Assembly: GCF_027409185.1 (NCBI RefSeq)
Contig: NC_084463.1
Location: 66,201,852-66,265,851 of the forward strand
Direction of reading: 5' to 3'
DNA from: Cynocephalus volans
Taxonomy: Eukaryota > Chordata > Mammalia > Dermoptera > Cynocephalidae
DNA: 64,000 nt
Part shown: piece after piece, positions 45,273 through 57,645 of the stretch
Layout: each line of letters begins with the position of its first letter
How positions within the stretch are numbered: position 1 is the stretch's first letter
The notes under the pieces: model-generated
What the model was told of the DNA's origin: nothing
The model's input: the letters and a program-made list of their open reading frames with translations, nothing else
Databases searched by the model: none
Translations under genes and position numbers: made by a program

Positions 45273-48200
45273 CTTACATCGATGGAAAAACAAGCATTTA
45301 AAATCATTATTCTCATGCCAAATATGTATTGGAGAAATAAGAAAGAAAACATCTTGTTGAAAGTTCTGTGAAGTCCTCCCTTCTTCGTACTACACAGAGC
45401 TCTGTGCCTGCTCTCCACTGACTTCTGCACATGGAAACACGTGCTTTTATTTTTTTCTAACGAAAACCATTTGGACAACCAAAGTTTGGATGATGGTGAG
45501 AAAGATAAACGACAACCTATTTGGGCCAAAACCTCCTGTTTTATGTATTTTAAGCAAATTGGTACTTTATAGGGTCTGGCAGTAAACAATCTTAAATCCT
45601 TTTTTCCCTCCTTTCCCTTAAATATCTAGTCCAAGGAAATGCACCAAGATATCTGTGAGATTCATAATCTGGTAATCATTCATTTGCTCATTCTATATAT
45701 ATTTATTCAACACTCTATATGTATTTATACATATATGTCAGGCACTGTTTGAGGTGCTAGGGATAGAGGAGTGAATAAAACAAGTCCATGCTAAATAGTA
45801 TGTCCATGGTACAATATCCTTTCTTAGAGATCCCATTCTGTGGAGACCACTGGCAGGGCTAAGTGGTGAAACTAGATGATGACACAAACAGGATATGACC
45901 AAGGGCATTTGCTGTTTGGATTTTTGTTTATCAAAAGCTTAAAAATAAAACACATTTGGTCTTGGTCCAAGAGTTCATTCTAGGCCAATTTTCTCTGTTG
46001 CTTTCGGTATGACAACAAGAAGGCCAAGCTTGCAGTCTCATCTCCCATCAGTAAACTTTAGTCAGAGAAAACTCAATTCTTTGTCAATGCCAAGCACAGC
46101 CCCAGCCACAGTGGAAGTCATGACTGAACTGCTGCTATGTGTCACATGGGAAAATATTAATGGGGGGCAAGAGAAGGCTAATCAACTGTAACTGAGATTC
46201 TAAGATAATTTGAAGAACATCCTTCTAGTCACTCTGTTAACATATTTTTTTTAGAGTGGTTAACAAGAAGAAGGATGAATTAATTCAAAGTTTTCCACTG
46301 TTCTATTGTATCTTGCAGTAGAAATATACCTGGATACTTGTGGTTCAGATATATTATCACAAAACTTACCTTTTTGGGTAAAGCTATGGAATTTTCATAA
46401 TTCCAAACTAATTTTAGCTGCTGCACTCACTTTAAAAGTCAGTTAGAAGAGGCAAAATTTGTTATTTTAAAATGGGGTGCTGACAATAGCTCTCTTTTTA
46501 AATCTCATTGGAAAACATATTTATGATCTGCCTTCAAGAAAAACATCATTAAATCTTAAACTTACACTTAAAAGATAATAACTCATAATATCTCAATGAA
46601 CTCTCCCACAGCTGGAATAACAAGTTACGAAATAGAGCCATCATCACAGCTGAGAAGGATGTGCGAGCCGGTTCTGAATTACAATCACCAACTCACAGAA
46701 ACCACAGCCCAGACCATCAGCAGAACTCTCCAATTCATTTGAGATGAAATTCTGCCAGATTAAATATGAAATTTTCCTTAAAAGTCTGATAGATCAAAGC
46801 TATAGTGTCTCAAGCAATTTTTGTCCAATTATAGTTTGAGAAGTTAAATTTATACTACACTACTTTAAAACAGTCTTAAAAATGAGAAACAAAAGTTCAA
46901 AAACTTTTGCCAAAATTGATCTCCTTTCATGAAAGCACTTGGAAGAAATGTGACTAAAACAGTTACATAATGATAAACCTTCAATTATTTGGAACCTATT
47001 TAACCAGACTCTTCAATCATTTGGATAATTTTTTGTCTTTTGCTTATTTTTGGAAAAATAATATTTCTGCAATCTAAAACACAAATGAACTCTTCTAGAA
47101 CCATGCTTCTTTGTAATAGCCTCAAGAATTTAGCACAAAATTTTAAGAAGTATGGTGTTGTGAAGAACAGCACATTAAGGAAATTCTTCTAAAACATTGG
47201 TTTTACCTTCCTAAATTGAGAGCTGGCAGAGAACCTAATTATATGAAAAAGAAAAACTCATATGCATATACTCGTATATCCTTGGCATATATATCTAGCT
47301 AAGCATACCACAGATATCCTTATTGTATTTCAGGACTGAAGAGTCATCACAAACCCTGTACAAAACAGATTAGTTGAACCTAGTTAAAACTCTCCAGTTC
47401 TCTTGAGTGATAATTTATTGCAAAAGTCCACAGCAGGGTTTGTTTAAGAGCAGACATGGCCCATTTACCCCAAAACACCTAGTGTTCATGAAGATATGCA
47501 GTAAAATTCTGAAAGCAGCTGGCCACTCAGCTGGAGTAGGGGTATGCAAAAGTCTTCTTTGCCATATTTTCCATCATTTGGTTTTTATGTTTCAGGCCTT
47601 GGGATGCAGGCTGTGGGCCTTGTCTCTACCTGTGGCTCCAGTATACCCCAACACTTTGGGAGATGGGGCCCCCTTCTGCAGGTCTGCAGAAGCTACTACT
47701 GGGGTCAAAAGTTCTGCTTAAAGCTAGTTTTGACTCTAGGTTTTCCAAAAATGTATGACAATTCCAAGAATGTGAGGGAAGAAAACATTTTAGAACTCTG
47801 TCAGCCATGGGTAGATGTGACATAGTAACCATGGGTAAAGGGTAAGAACAATAGAGAATGTCAAATGTAGTAAAAGTGAAAGAAGGCCCAGATGTTGTAG
47901 CCGTTCTTACTCCACTTCCAAAGTAAAAGGCATTAGGGGACAAAGGAAGGAATATTTGTGGGCATGATGGTTATGTAAATGAATGCAATTTTCAGTCATT
48001 TCAATAGTTTTTTGTTTCAGTTCCAAGGCAAATGCTTGTTTATTGCAAGGTAAGCTGTAACTATCTTCGAAAACTTTGCCTTCATTAGGAAGGTAGTGAG
48101 ATAGTGAGAAAATCATCATAAGCAGGATGCTTATTTTTGTAAACATGCTGTGTATGTTTTGATTATTTTAATTTTTAATTACAATTTTTCTTTTTGCATG

Positions 48201-48459
48201 GGGTGGCAGAACTGAAGAAGAGATTGGTGTGAGGTAAAAAAGTTTTTTTAAAGTATATCTGACATGTCATATCATCGGCAGTGGCTTTTAAAGTCCAATA
48301 TTGACTTTTTGAAATGTTTTTAACCTTTTTTAGATTCTAAATCTACTTTGGTTCTTTCCTGATAGAAATAATGTTCATAATGAAACAAAACAAAACATAA
48401 AATGTTTAACTTGCTCCAGAGCTACACCACGGGGTGGATAAAGGGAGAACTTTTCCTAC
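45273..48459 (-). other. ARHGAP20: ARHGAP20 intron
   Basis: An L2-like relic (about 45680-45790, caggcactgtttgaggtgct) is visible. The remaining sequence is AT-rich, and short open frames such as 47407-47943 show no domain or splice logic. Confidence 0.5.
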
Positions 48460-48621
48460 CTTTAAAACAGATGCTATCACAAAAATACATTCACAGTCTA
48501 GGTGTACTTCGACTCCAGAATTCAGTTTCTCTTTTAGCTCTCTGCAGGATTTCAGACTGGCTGATAGCCTGAAGATTCCTTTTGTTAGGGGTCCTTTTTG
48601 ATTAAGAAAGTAAAGCATATC
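48460..48621 (-). CDS. ARHGAP20: ARHGAP20 exon: RhoGAP start with arginine finger
   Basis: Acceptor ccccatag|gat, donor ttaaag|gtagga, 162 bp = 54 codons, phase 0. It encodes DMLYFLNQKGPLTKGIFRLS then SCRELKEKLNSGVEVHLDCE and FVIASVLK. GIFR carries the arginine finger (about residue 163 of the window-coded part) that RhoGAPs insert into the GTPase active site. The protein should therefore still speed GTP hydrolysis on a Rho-family GTPase. Confidence 0.93.
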
Positions 48622-49812
48622 CTATGGGGAAGCAAAGGAAACAAAACAAAAAAGCACTTCACACATACATGCAAGGGAACATGTACTGCAGCTACTAGAG
48701 GACAGATTAAAAGCACTGAAGGATTGGAGCAGGATGGACAGCTAGAAGGATTAAAGTCAATCTTTTAGAGAGTAGAATGGTGGTTACCAGGGGCTGGGGA
48801 TGATGGCAGGGGAGTTAGGGAGATGTTGGTCAAAGGAAACAAAATTTCAGTTAGATAAGAGAAATAAATTTAGGTGACCTATTGTATAACATGGTGATGA
48901 CAGTTAATAACAATGTACTAAATTCTTGAAAATTGCTAGGAGAGTAAATTTTAAGTGTTTACTCACTTTGCTTTCTTTCTATTTGTATGTCCTCTGCTTG
49001 CAGTGTAGGAAGAGAATGGGTTTTAGAGACAAGCAATCCATGGCATTTAAAATCTAGTTATGCCACTTATTTACTGTGTAACCCTTGGTAAAGTTCGGAG
49101 GCTTTTTTTTTTTAATTAGTAAACAAAGGAATGATGACAATAATAACTACCCTCTGTATTTGCTGTGACAGATAAGCTGTGAAGGGGCTAGACTAGTGTC
49201 TGGCATTTATAGATGCACAATACAGCATAAAATGCCACACATCTAGTATAGTGCTTGCAGGATACTGGATACTCAATAAAAATGTTGGTTAACAGTGATT
49301 ATTTAATATATCAACACAAACTCAGTGGCTTTCAACTGACCCATTCTACACACAAAAGATAACTAAATGCCAGAGAATGTATCTTTATTCTTAAATACTT
49401 GAAATACAAATAAAGCAGTTTTAAAAACTTTAAAAAATATGATTAAGTAGTCTCTGTTGGTGAAGTGGTTAAAAAAAAAAACCAGACTTTCAGAACAATA
49501 TGGAGTTGAATTGAAGAAGGATTTGTGAGAGATAGAATATGGATTGTCTATCTACAGAGCAAATTCCAATTTACCTGAGCAGGCTTATATGGCTCTTTCT
49601 TGAAACCAGTAGTCTAGATTATCTCTTATGTCTTCCTTATGATTCTGCAATAGCTAAGTCAGATTTTAATTCTTTTAAATAATGATAATAGAGATTCTTA
49701 GCTAAAGCCAGGGATGTCTATAATCTCTCCATCTGGGGACAGGTTTACTTTCCAAAGTTCCCCATTCCTAAAATTCCTTTCCCATTACTTTACAGGCCAA
49801 AATGAGACTTAC
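48622..49812 (-). other. ARHGAP20: ARHGAP20 intron with L1 and MIR relics
   Basis: An L1 3' end on the plus strand is seen at about 48765-48965 (gaatggtggttaccaggggc). A MIR-like stretch lies at about 49010-49210. Confidence 0.65.
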
Positions 49813-49991
49813 TAAGACAGGTTTGGGCAGATTATCATTCTCACAAATATTTGGCAGAGAAACTCCAAACAGCTGTCCTGGCACAGGAGATGTTGGAGAT
49901 ATGGGCAAGTTGTGCTGGTGAGTGCTAGAGCCTCGCCAAAAGGCCCAGTTTAAGATAGATCTTCTCCTTTTAAATGTCTTCTGATTTGAAT
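49813..49991 (-). CDS. ARHGAP20: ARHGAP20 exon: linker between RA and RhoGAP domains
   Basis: Acceptor tgccttag|att, donor gtctta|gtaagt, 179 bp. It encodes SNQKTFKRRRSILNWAFWRG, then PISPTSPVPGQLFGVSLPN and ICENDNLPKPVL, running into the first RhoGAP helix. The basic, Ser/Pro-rich linker matches my memory of ARHGAP20. The two bases at its start complete Asp with the previous exon. Confidence 0.9.
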
Positions 49992-50405
49992 CTAAGGCAG
50001 AATTGAGAGTATTAGAAAAACTAGTTTAGTTTACTTAACTTTATTTCTATAATTTCCATTTCACTATATGTTCGTTACTATGGCTCAGAAAAGAAATGCT
50101 TATAGATGTCCTTTGTTATTGACAATTCAACCCATGACATTTCTCTATAATATTATGTAAATTAAGGAAAAATCAACTAAGGAAGAATCAAATGTTTGGT
50201 TCTTCTTCTATCTATTTCTGAGACACCACTGGTATGTTTACTCGAGTTTTGGCACTAAATTTCAAAGGTGAAAGAATGGCTTCCTATTGAAATATTACAA
50301 CTTAAAGCAAAAAGTGTTTTTCATACTAACATATACATTTTCCCATTTTAAAGATGAGACTGGGCATCCAGAAATTTGAAGACTGAATTATACTACAATT
50401 AAATC

Positions 50406-50483
50406 ATGAGAAAAAGCAAGCAAGGAGGAGGGAAAGGGGAAGATGGAGGAGAAATAGGAAGAAGAGGAGAAAGAGGAGAAGAG
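50406..50483 (+). repeat. Purine-rich GGAGAA tract
   Basis: About 78 bp of almost only A and G (ggaggagaaataggaagaag). Simple low-complexity sequence. Confidence 0.85.
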
Positions 50484-50883
50484 TTGTTGTCTCTATTAAG
50501 ATGTTCTATGGAAACAAAGAATGCTTTATTGCCTGATGTCCAACTCTACTACTGACAACAGATACAGGAAGGCAATGTCCTTCGTTTTTTCCCTTTCTTT
50601 GCAACTGCAAAGACTTTCCTGTATCTTTTCAGTTCCTGACTTTAAGACGTATGCTTAAGGCAGGATGGATGGGTGCAAACATGACTGAGACTTGCCCTTG
50701 CCATGGCGACATTTATAATCTAATAGGGAACAAGACTGGTGGTGGGGTGAGAGAGGGGAAAAACAAGTATATTAATAAATAAAACATCATAAGGGAGGAA
50801 CAACGGACCAAAGGTATTCAGAAGAAAGTAAAGCACATTGATCCAGTACGAGGGAGAGGAGTGATCCTGGAGGCGTTTGCATT

Positions 50884-50996
50884 TGATTTGGATGTTTTTT
50901 AGGCAGTTGGCAGGTATGGGGATCCGAACCCTTGACCTTAGTGTTTATAACACCATGTTCTAATGAACTGAGCCAACTGGCCAACCTGATTTGGAT
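50884..50996 (-). mobile_element. Monomeric tRNA-Ile-derived SINE (CYN-like)
   Basis: Body 50894-50986, reverse orientation, containing ccgaacccttgaccttagtg and tgaactgagccaactgg. The direct repeat tgatttggat flanks it at 50884-50893 and 50987-50996. Confidence 0.8.
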
Positions 50997-51312
50997 TTTG
51001 AATGAATAAGACTTCAACAGACAGCATCCAGCATAATGCCTTGTACCTAATAAGTACTCAATTGTTATTGAACAATGATTGAAACTGAGGAGAAATTTAA
51101 GTGGAAAAAAACAACATATACAAAGTAGGCAGAAGTAAAAAGGGTCAATAGTGAGTTATGATTTTGATACCACAGTGCTGAAATTTTTGTCATCTGTGTC
51201 TAATTTTAACATGAAAGTTAGTTTGCAAATGATCTGATACATAAAAAGGTTCCATTTTTAAAAGTTCCACTTCTAAAAGTGGCTGGCTCCTTCTCTCCCT
51301 CTCCCTTCCCCC

Positions 51313-51313
<1 letters not shown>

Positions 51314-51368
<55 letters not shown>
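51314..51368 (+). repeat. (CA)n microsatellite
   Basis: About 27 uninterrupted CA dinucleotides. They produce a false poly-(Val-Cys) frame on the minus strand. Confidence 0.98.
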
Positions 51369-51372
<4 letters not shown>

Positions 51373-54213
51373 ACAACAACTATAACCTCTACACAAGTGA
51401 ATGAAAATAAACCTACCTGTAGTCACTAAAGAGTGATCAAAAGAAGGTAGACACTGAAAGTAAAAGTTTGACCCTTCGAAGAAGGGAATGGCATGGCACT
51501 GAATGTTTCCTATTCTTATAGCTTTTATTATGAAGACAGGCCCCAGGGTGGCGGGGCAACTAAAATTTGGAGAGAAACCGGAACTCTTACTGGCTTGGAG
51601 AAATAGAGAACAAAGATAAAGGTACCCACAGCAGCTGGAACGTGAGAGGGAATCACAGAAAGGACAAAACCTGACAGTGGAAGCCCCAAATATTGTACAT
51701 TCAGTTCTGCCCAAATTGCTGGCTAACCCCTAAAGCATGCATTCCTGGGGCAGATTCAAAACATCTTGCAATTAAGGCTAACAGAACCAAGATATGAGAG
51801 GCCACAATACCCAGATAGCACTCACTCACGGTTTGACTCAATTCTCTCTAAGCATCGTCAAATACTAACTTTAAAGAAGTCTTTTATCTCGTTTGGATAT
51901 AATGTACCTTAGCATTTTATTTTCTCAGAATAACCTACTTAAACCAAATATTTAAAAAGCCAAGTTGTGAGAGGAAAGCAAATAAGCAACATTTTATCAG
52001 ATGGCCTTACGACCATCATCCACACTTCACTCCCTTAGGATACAGTAAGTACGTCGTCAATGTACACACAGTCAGGTGGGCAAAAGCTCTTTGGCTTTGA
52101 ACTCAGGAGCCTAGTTAAGACTCTTGGTTCAGACACTTATTTAGGCAGGTTACTTAACTTCTTTCCTTAACTTTAAAATGCAAAGGATAACCTATCCCTC
52201 AAAGGCTTACTGAAAGGATCATGCAAGATAATGTACGGAAAGTATTACTTTGCCCAGGGCATGGGTCAAAGGAATCTTGATTAAAGCTGCCAAGAGACCA
52301 ATCTACTCCTCAAAAACAAGACCTCCTCGCTGTACTTACTCTCCATTTGGTTTAACAGCCTTCTGGAGGTATGTAGACATGAAAGAATACCACTACTCTA
52401 TTAAGAATTTTCTTCCTGCTTTGACATTCCCAACCTACACCATTTTAGAAAACAGAAAAAGAAATGAAACCCTTTCTGAAATCCAGAAAGGGGTTCCTGT
52501 ATGTCTAGCAATGTCAATCTGGGCAAATGTTTGTTTAGTATGTACCATAATATATATGCTGAGTAGCTGTACTCAGTCTGGTTTGCTCACATTTAACCTG
52601 GTTTTATTATTTCTATAACTATGAGATTTACTTGATTTTTTAGCTTTCACATTTCTTAAGAAGAATGCTCTATCACAAGTTATAAACTCAGTTATTCTAT
52701 GAATGTAGACAGAGGTTTAAGTGGAAATTGAGTTCTTTACTTTATCATAAAAAATTTCAGCTGTAGCCATGCTTTTTATGTTCGGCATTCAACCTGAGAG
52801 TCCAGGTTCCCTCTGAGACTGAGAGAAAAAGAATTTTCATTAAAATTTACTTTGGTGCAGAGCCTTTAATGTATAGCCCTTATTTTCTAAATGTCAAAAG
52901 CTGATGAAAAAACATGTTACTGCAAAAAAAAAAAAAAAGATTATGTAAATGTAAAGGAAACTAATTTCATGTAAATCTAGCTTTCCTAAATAACCCTGGC
53001 AAGATTCAGGCTAGTGTTTTTGCATGCTTAAATTAGAAAACTGAATATTAAAAATAACAATCCTTAAAACTTTGTGCGTATAGAATAATAACCACAACAG
53101 TAAAAGCTTTCATTAGAAATTCTATTCTGGCCACATAGCTACAGAAATTAAGAAGACCTTTATTTTTGTTTTTTTCCAGAGTGGGAAATACATATGAGAG
53201 AACATTGGAATGACAGGGCAAACAGGTAAAAGAAGAAACATGTCCCATATTTTACCATCCACTATAAAAGTTCACATTAATTCCAGTGTAGTCCTGGGTC
53301 TGAAGCAGATATGGAAGGTAATAAGCCTGCTGTGGGCTCACAGAAATGGGAGTTCCACTCACAATAGAACCCCAAGAGTTGCTTCAGACCACACTCAGAA
53401 AGATCCCGCTTAATTAACTCTTCCACTTCATTCAAGTTTTTCCAGTAGGTGTGACTAAGCCATTCAATCTTTCATTTAACTTCTGCTCTGTTCTATACAC
53501 TGGACTAAGTCCTGGGATGAGTTCTCAGGCCTTAGAGAAGCTCACAGTCTAAAGAGACATGTAGATATGTAAACAAATAATCACAACGTAAATTTTTAAG
53601 TTACACTAGAGATATGTATACAGTGCTCTGGAGACACAGAGAAAGGGGTAGCTAAAGATTCAAAGAAACAAAGATTTCCTAGAAGTGATATTTGAGTTGG
53701 GTCTTGAGGTCAGATCTTTGAATGTCTATATTCAGCACCCCCAATTAACACTAGAGCTATCTCACTGTGGACCAACCACCCCAAGGATGACTTGTAGTGA
53801 CTCAAGTCTCAGAGGTGGAGTTCTGAGAGATCTATTGCTATTCTGTTTCCAGTGTAAGACTATTTAGTGGGAGGTCTTCTCGACAATGAAGCAGAAATTT
53901 GAAAAACAGATGGAAGATGACTGTGCTCACCTAAAGCGATGCTGGTTAACAAGGATATTTTCTTTGAGCTAACTAGAGAAAACGTCTCTCAGAAATGGAT
54001 GTATGAAGCTTTGTCTAATTGTGGCTTATTTTATTCAGGTGGTTTAAAAACATAATATTAATTCTTCCCAGCCAATATTTTAATAGAAATTATCTTCCTC
54101 TTTTATCTCCTTGCTAATCTTAGAAACAACATATAAATTTCCACATAAGATCACGCAAAATATCTACTTCCTGGGGCTAAGCAATTTAAGAATTTAAGAG
54201 TTCTGTGGATTTT

Positions 54214-54382
54214 AAATATACAGGCCAGGGCCGAGCCCGTGGCGCACTCGGGAGAGTGCGGCGCTGGGAGCGAAGCGACTCTCCCACTGCGGGTTCGGAT
54301 CCTATATGGGAATGGCCGGTGCACTCACTGGCTGAGTGCCGGTCACGAAAAAGACAAAATAAATAAATAAATATACAGGCCA
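54214..54382 (+). mobile_element. Dimeric tRNA-Ile-derived SINE (CYN-like) with 14-bp TSD
   Basis: Body 54228-54368, starting gggccgagcccgtggcgcac, with B-box gggttcggatcc and the end ggtcacgaaaaagac plus a (TAAA)-type tail. A perfect 14-bp direct repeat (aaatatacaggcca) flanks it at 54214-54227 and 54369-54382, so the insertion is fairly young. Confidence 0.9.
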
Positions 54383-55361
54383 AACAGAGTATGATGAACT
54401 CTGAGTATAACAAGTGGCACTTGGTAAATAAAGCCAAATTCCATATATATAATATGTGCTGGAAAAAAAGTATTAGCTCATTTTTCCCTATTAGAAGTCA
54501 GGTTAATTGTTGGTATGTATGTGAAGAAAGGCAGGGAAAGAGAGTGAAGAGAGTCTTCTTCTTAAACTCATTTCCTCCTACGAGGTCTCCTTTTTAATTC
54601 TGATTTATGTTAGGGATGAGTTGGGGGCAAAGAAGGTGGGAAAGAAGGAAACAGAAATATGGACTTTAAAATACATTAAATTTTGATAATCATAGGGTCA
54701 TATATTGTACATCACAATGAGGCTATGGAAGTACTGAAAACAATTTCCAGAGTGGAATGTTGCCTTCAAATAAAAAAAAACGAGTATTAATAAAAGCTGT
54801 GAGGATGTTAACAGTAAGACAAACAATAACTATGTAAAATTGTCTCCATTTCATGAAGTGAGTTAGTACTAACATGTCCACATAATATGGCAGTTGGGTC
54901 TAATGATGAGTCGAGATCTAAGGACAGAAGATCTATGTTGAGTTTTCAGTTCTACTGCTATATGCTTTGTGATGCTGGACACAGTCTGAGTCTGCTCATT
55001 TGTAAAATGGGTAATAATGGAAACTTACATGGTTGTTTTGAGGCTTAAAAGAAAGTATTCTATAAACTGTTATGTTTTATGTAGAAATTACTTGTTAACA
55101 TTATGAAGACTGTTATCATCCAGGGACCAAAAGTTCCATTTGTAGAATTTGTAGGCTCTCTACAGTTCTTTAGTCTTTCTAGATGCCTTTTGGCTTTTTT
55201 ACTTCTCATTAAAACACTGCAAAGATGTAACAGGCAAAGAAACGGAGACCAGTCAAAAGAGATGGTTCTGTTACTTAGGGAAAGCTCTGTTATAAAGTCT
55301 AGTAGAATACTGAGACTTTACCTGAAATGTTTTTGATTAAATGTGCATTCTAATAATCTAA

Positions 55362-57645
55362 ATTAGAGGGCAGCAAACTACAATCCCTGGGCCAAATCTG
55401 GCCTGCCACCTCTCTTTGGATAGCCTGTGAGCTAAGAATAGTTTTTACATTTTTAAAAGGTTGAAAAATTCAGAAGAAGAATATTTGGTGATACATAAAA
55501 AATTTTAAGAAATTCAAATTTTACTGTCTGTAACAGTTTTGCTGGGACACTACCACACTCATTCATTTATGTATTGTCTATGACTGTTTTCACTTCACAC
55601 TCTATGGCAGAGTTGAGTAGCTGTGACCAAGACAATATGTTGTGCTCTCATTGCTTTGCACTGTTGCTCAAGGCACTACAAATTTCAGTGACTCCATTAT
55701 ATTTTGACAATGTTTCAAGTGCCACGTGTGTCATGATACTGCAAATCTATTTTTTTTATTATCCATCATGTCAAAATAAGAAAAGTAGTCTTCCAGTGCT
55801 GAGTTTTTAGGGCACCATGAAGTGTGTATGACATTGTTATTGAATCAATGGGCAAAGTATTGTGGTTACTGTGCAACGACATAACAGCCATGGTGAAAAA
55901 ATATATGTCAACTTTACCTGACTAAGCACTTGTCAATAGATGTTGACATTACCAGACTAAACACTATCACAGTATCCCCAACTTAAAAGAAAGCAACGAT
56001 CAGAAAAATTAGAATATTTAAAATAAAATATCTCATCACCACAGAATTTCTTCACAAAGACAAAAAATGAGAACAGAGTGCAACAAAAGTAAATTTGAGT
56101 GGCTCATTTGTTAGCCAAGAAAGGATAGCCATTTACTAATGGTGAATTGATGAAATCCTGTGTGCTTGTAGTAGATGAAGAAATGAGCCCAGAGAAACTA
56201 GATTTAAGATTATTAGCCTTTTAGTCAGAATAGCTGATCAAATAGTTGAGGACATCAGGAATAATATCAATAGTTAACTAAAACAAGGCAGGTGACTCAC
56301 TTTGGTTCTTAATGAGTTGACAGATGTTACCAATACTGCTCAGTTGCTTATTCAAGAAGTTGATGCCGCGTTTGAAGTGACTGAAGAATTAGCCTTAAAC
56401 AGACTGCATAGAACAACTATGGGTGAGAATATTTTGAAAGAATTTGAGAAAATAATTCAGCACCACCTGAAGTGGAATCTGCTAAAATGTGTTATGTCTG
56501 ATGATGTAGCAAATGTGTGGAGTGAAAAAACGGTGTGATTCAACAAATTTACAAAGGTTGTAAAATTTTTAAATGTTTAATACGTATGGTTTATTCAGTG
56601 TATTGATCAGTGGTACTGCAGGGAATATATTTCAATCTATAAAGTGTTACTGGATTAGTAGTGTCAGCAGTGAACTTCATTTACTCTCATGGACTTAACC
56701 ATTGTCAGTTTTGTGAATCGTCAGAAATAGAAGCCAAATATTAGCCTTTCTTGTACTATCACAGAGCAGTTCAATGGCTCAGCAGTGGTAAAGTTTTATA
56801 ATGATGTTTTAAATTCTGGGCTGAGATTAAACTTTTTATGAATGAGAAGAACTGCTTTCAATCACTATTACTGGACATTGAATGGCTTTATAAGTTAACT
56901 TTTCCTGTAGATTTGATGTTTCTTAATGAATCCCACCTAAAATTACAAGGCAAAACAATGCTTATACATAAAACTTTTAATGCAGTAAAGTCATTCAACG
57001 ATATTTAATCACAAGTAATGTCAAGCTGCTTTATACACTTCTGGTGCTGTCAAAACAAGAAGAAAGATCTCTAGTCCCACACAAGTCTGCAGCACATATA
57101 TTTTCCGAGTTCAAACGATAACTCTAGTAGTCTTTTACCAATCTCCACGCAAGAGGAAAATATCATAACTCAAAATCTATTTATTAAATTGAGGAGCTTC
57201 CACTTAACCTGCAATTGGAAGTGATTATCTTCCATGAAATGAAGAAGAATCTAACACAAGTCTACAAATGCCATCTAAGAGAGAAATGTGCTCAATTAGG
57301 ATTATACGCTCATAGAATGATATCGATATTTGGCAGTACCTATCTGTGTGAAAACGTTTTCCAAGATGAAATATAAAAATCTCATTACAGATCAGAACAT
57401 TTGCAATTGATTTTGACGATTAAGTCACGAACTTTAAAACCCAATTAAGTCAAATTTTATCCCCCTCAAGATAATTCAACTCTTTTTAGTAGACATGTAT
57501 TATGTATAATTATACTCAATTATTATATTTTGAATTCCATCAGTAAAAAACACATGGAAATTTTCTTTCTTTTGTTACATAAGCACCTACCTGCAAATTT
57601 CACTATCGAGCCCCTTACAGAAAAACTTTGCTGACCCCTGATCTA
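55362..57645 (+). mobile_element. Near-complete hAT-Charlie DNA transposon fossil
   Basis: The left end (gcagcaaactacaatccctggg) and right end (ttacagaaaaactttgctgacc) form imperfect terminal inverted repeats (cagcaaact against cagcaaagt). Between them lie broken transposase pieces on the plus strand, for example LNELTDVTNTAQLLIQEVDA at 56302-56370 (continuing FEVTEELAL), typical of Charlie-type hAT transposases. Many stops mean no activity. Confidence 0.75.

Noticed and set aside
51190-51714. Minus-strand 174-codon frame
   Set aside because: It runs through a CA microsatellite (Val-Cys repeat) and has no recognisable domain.
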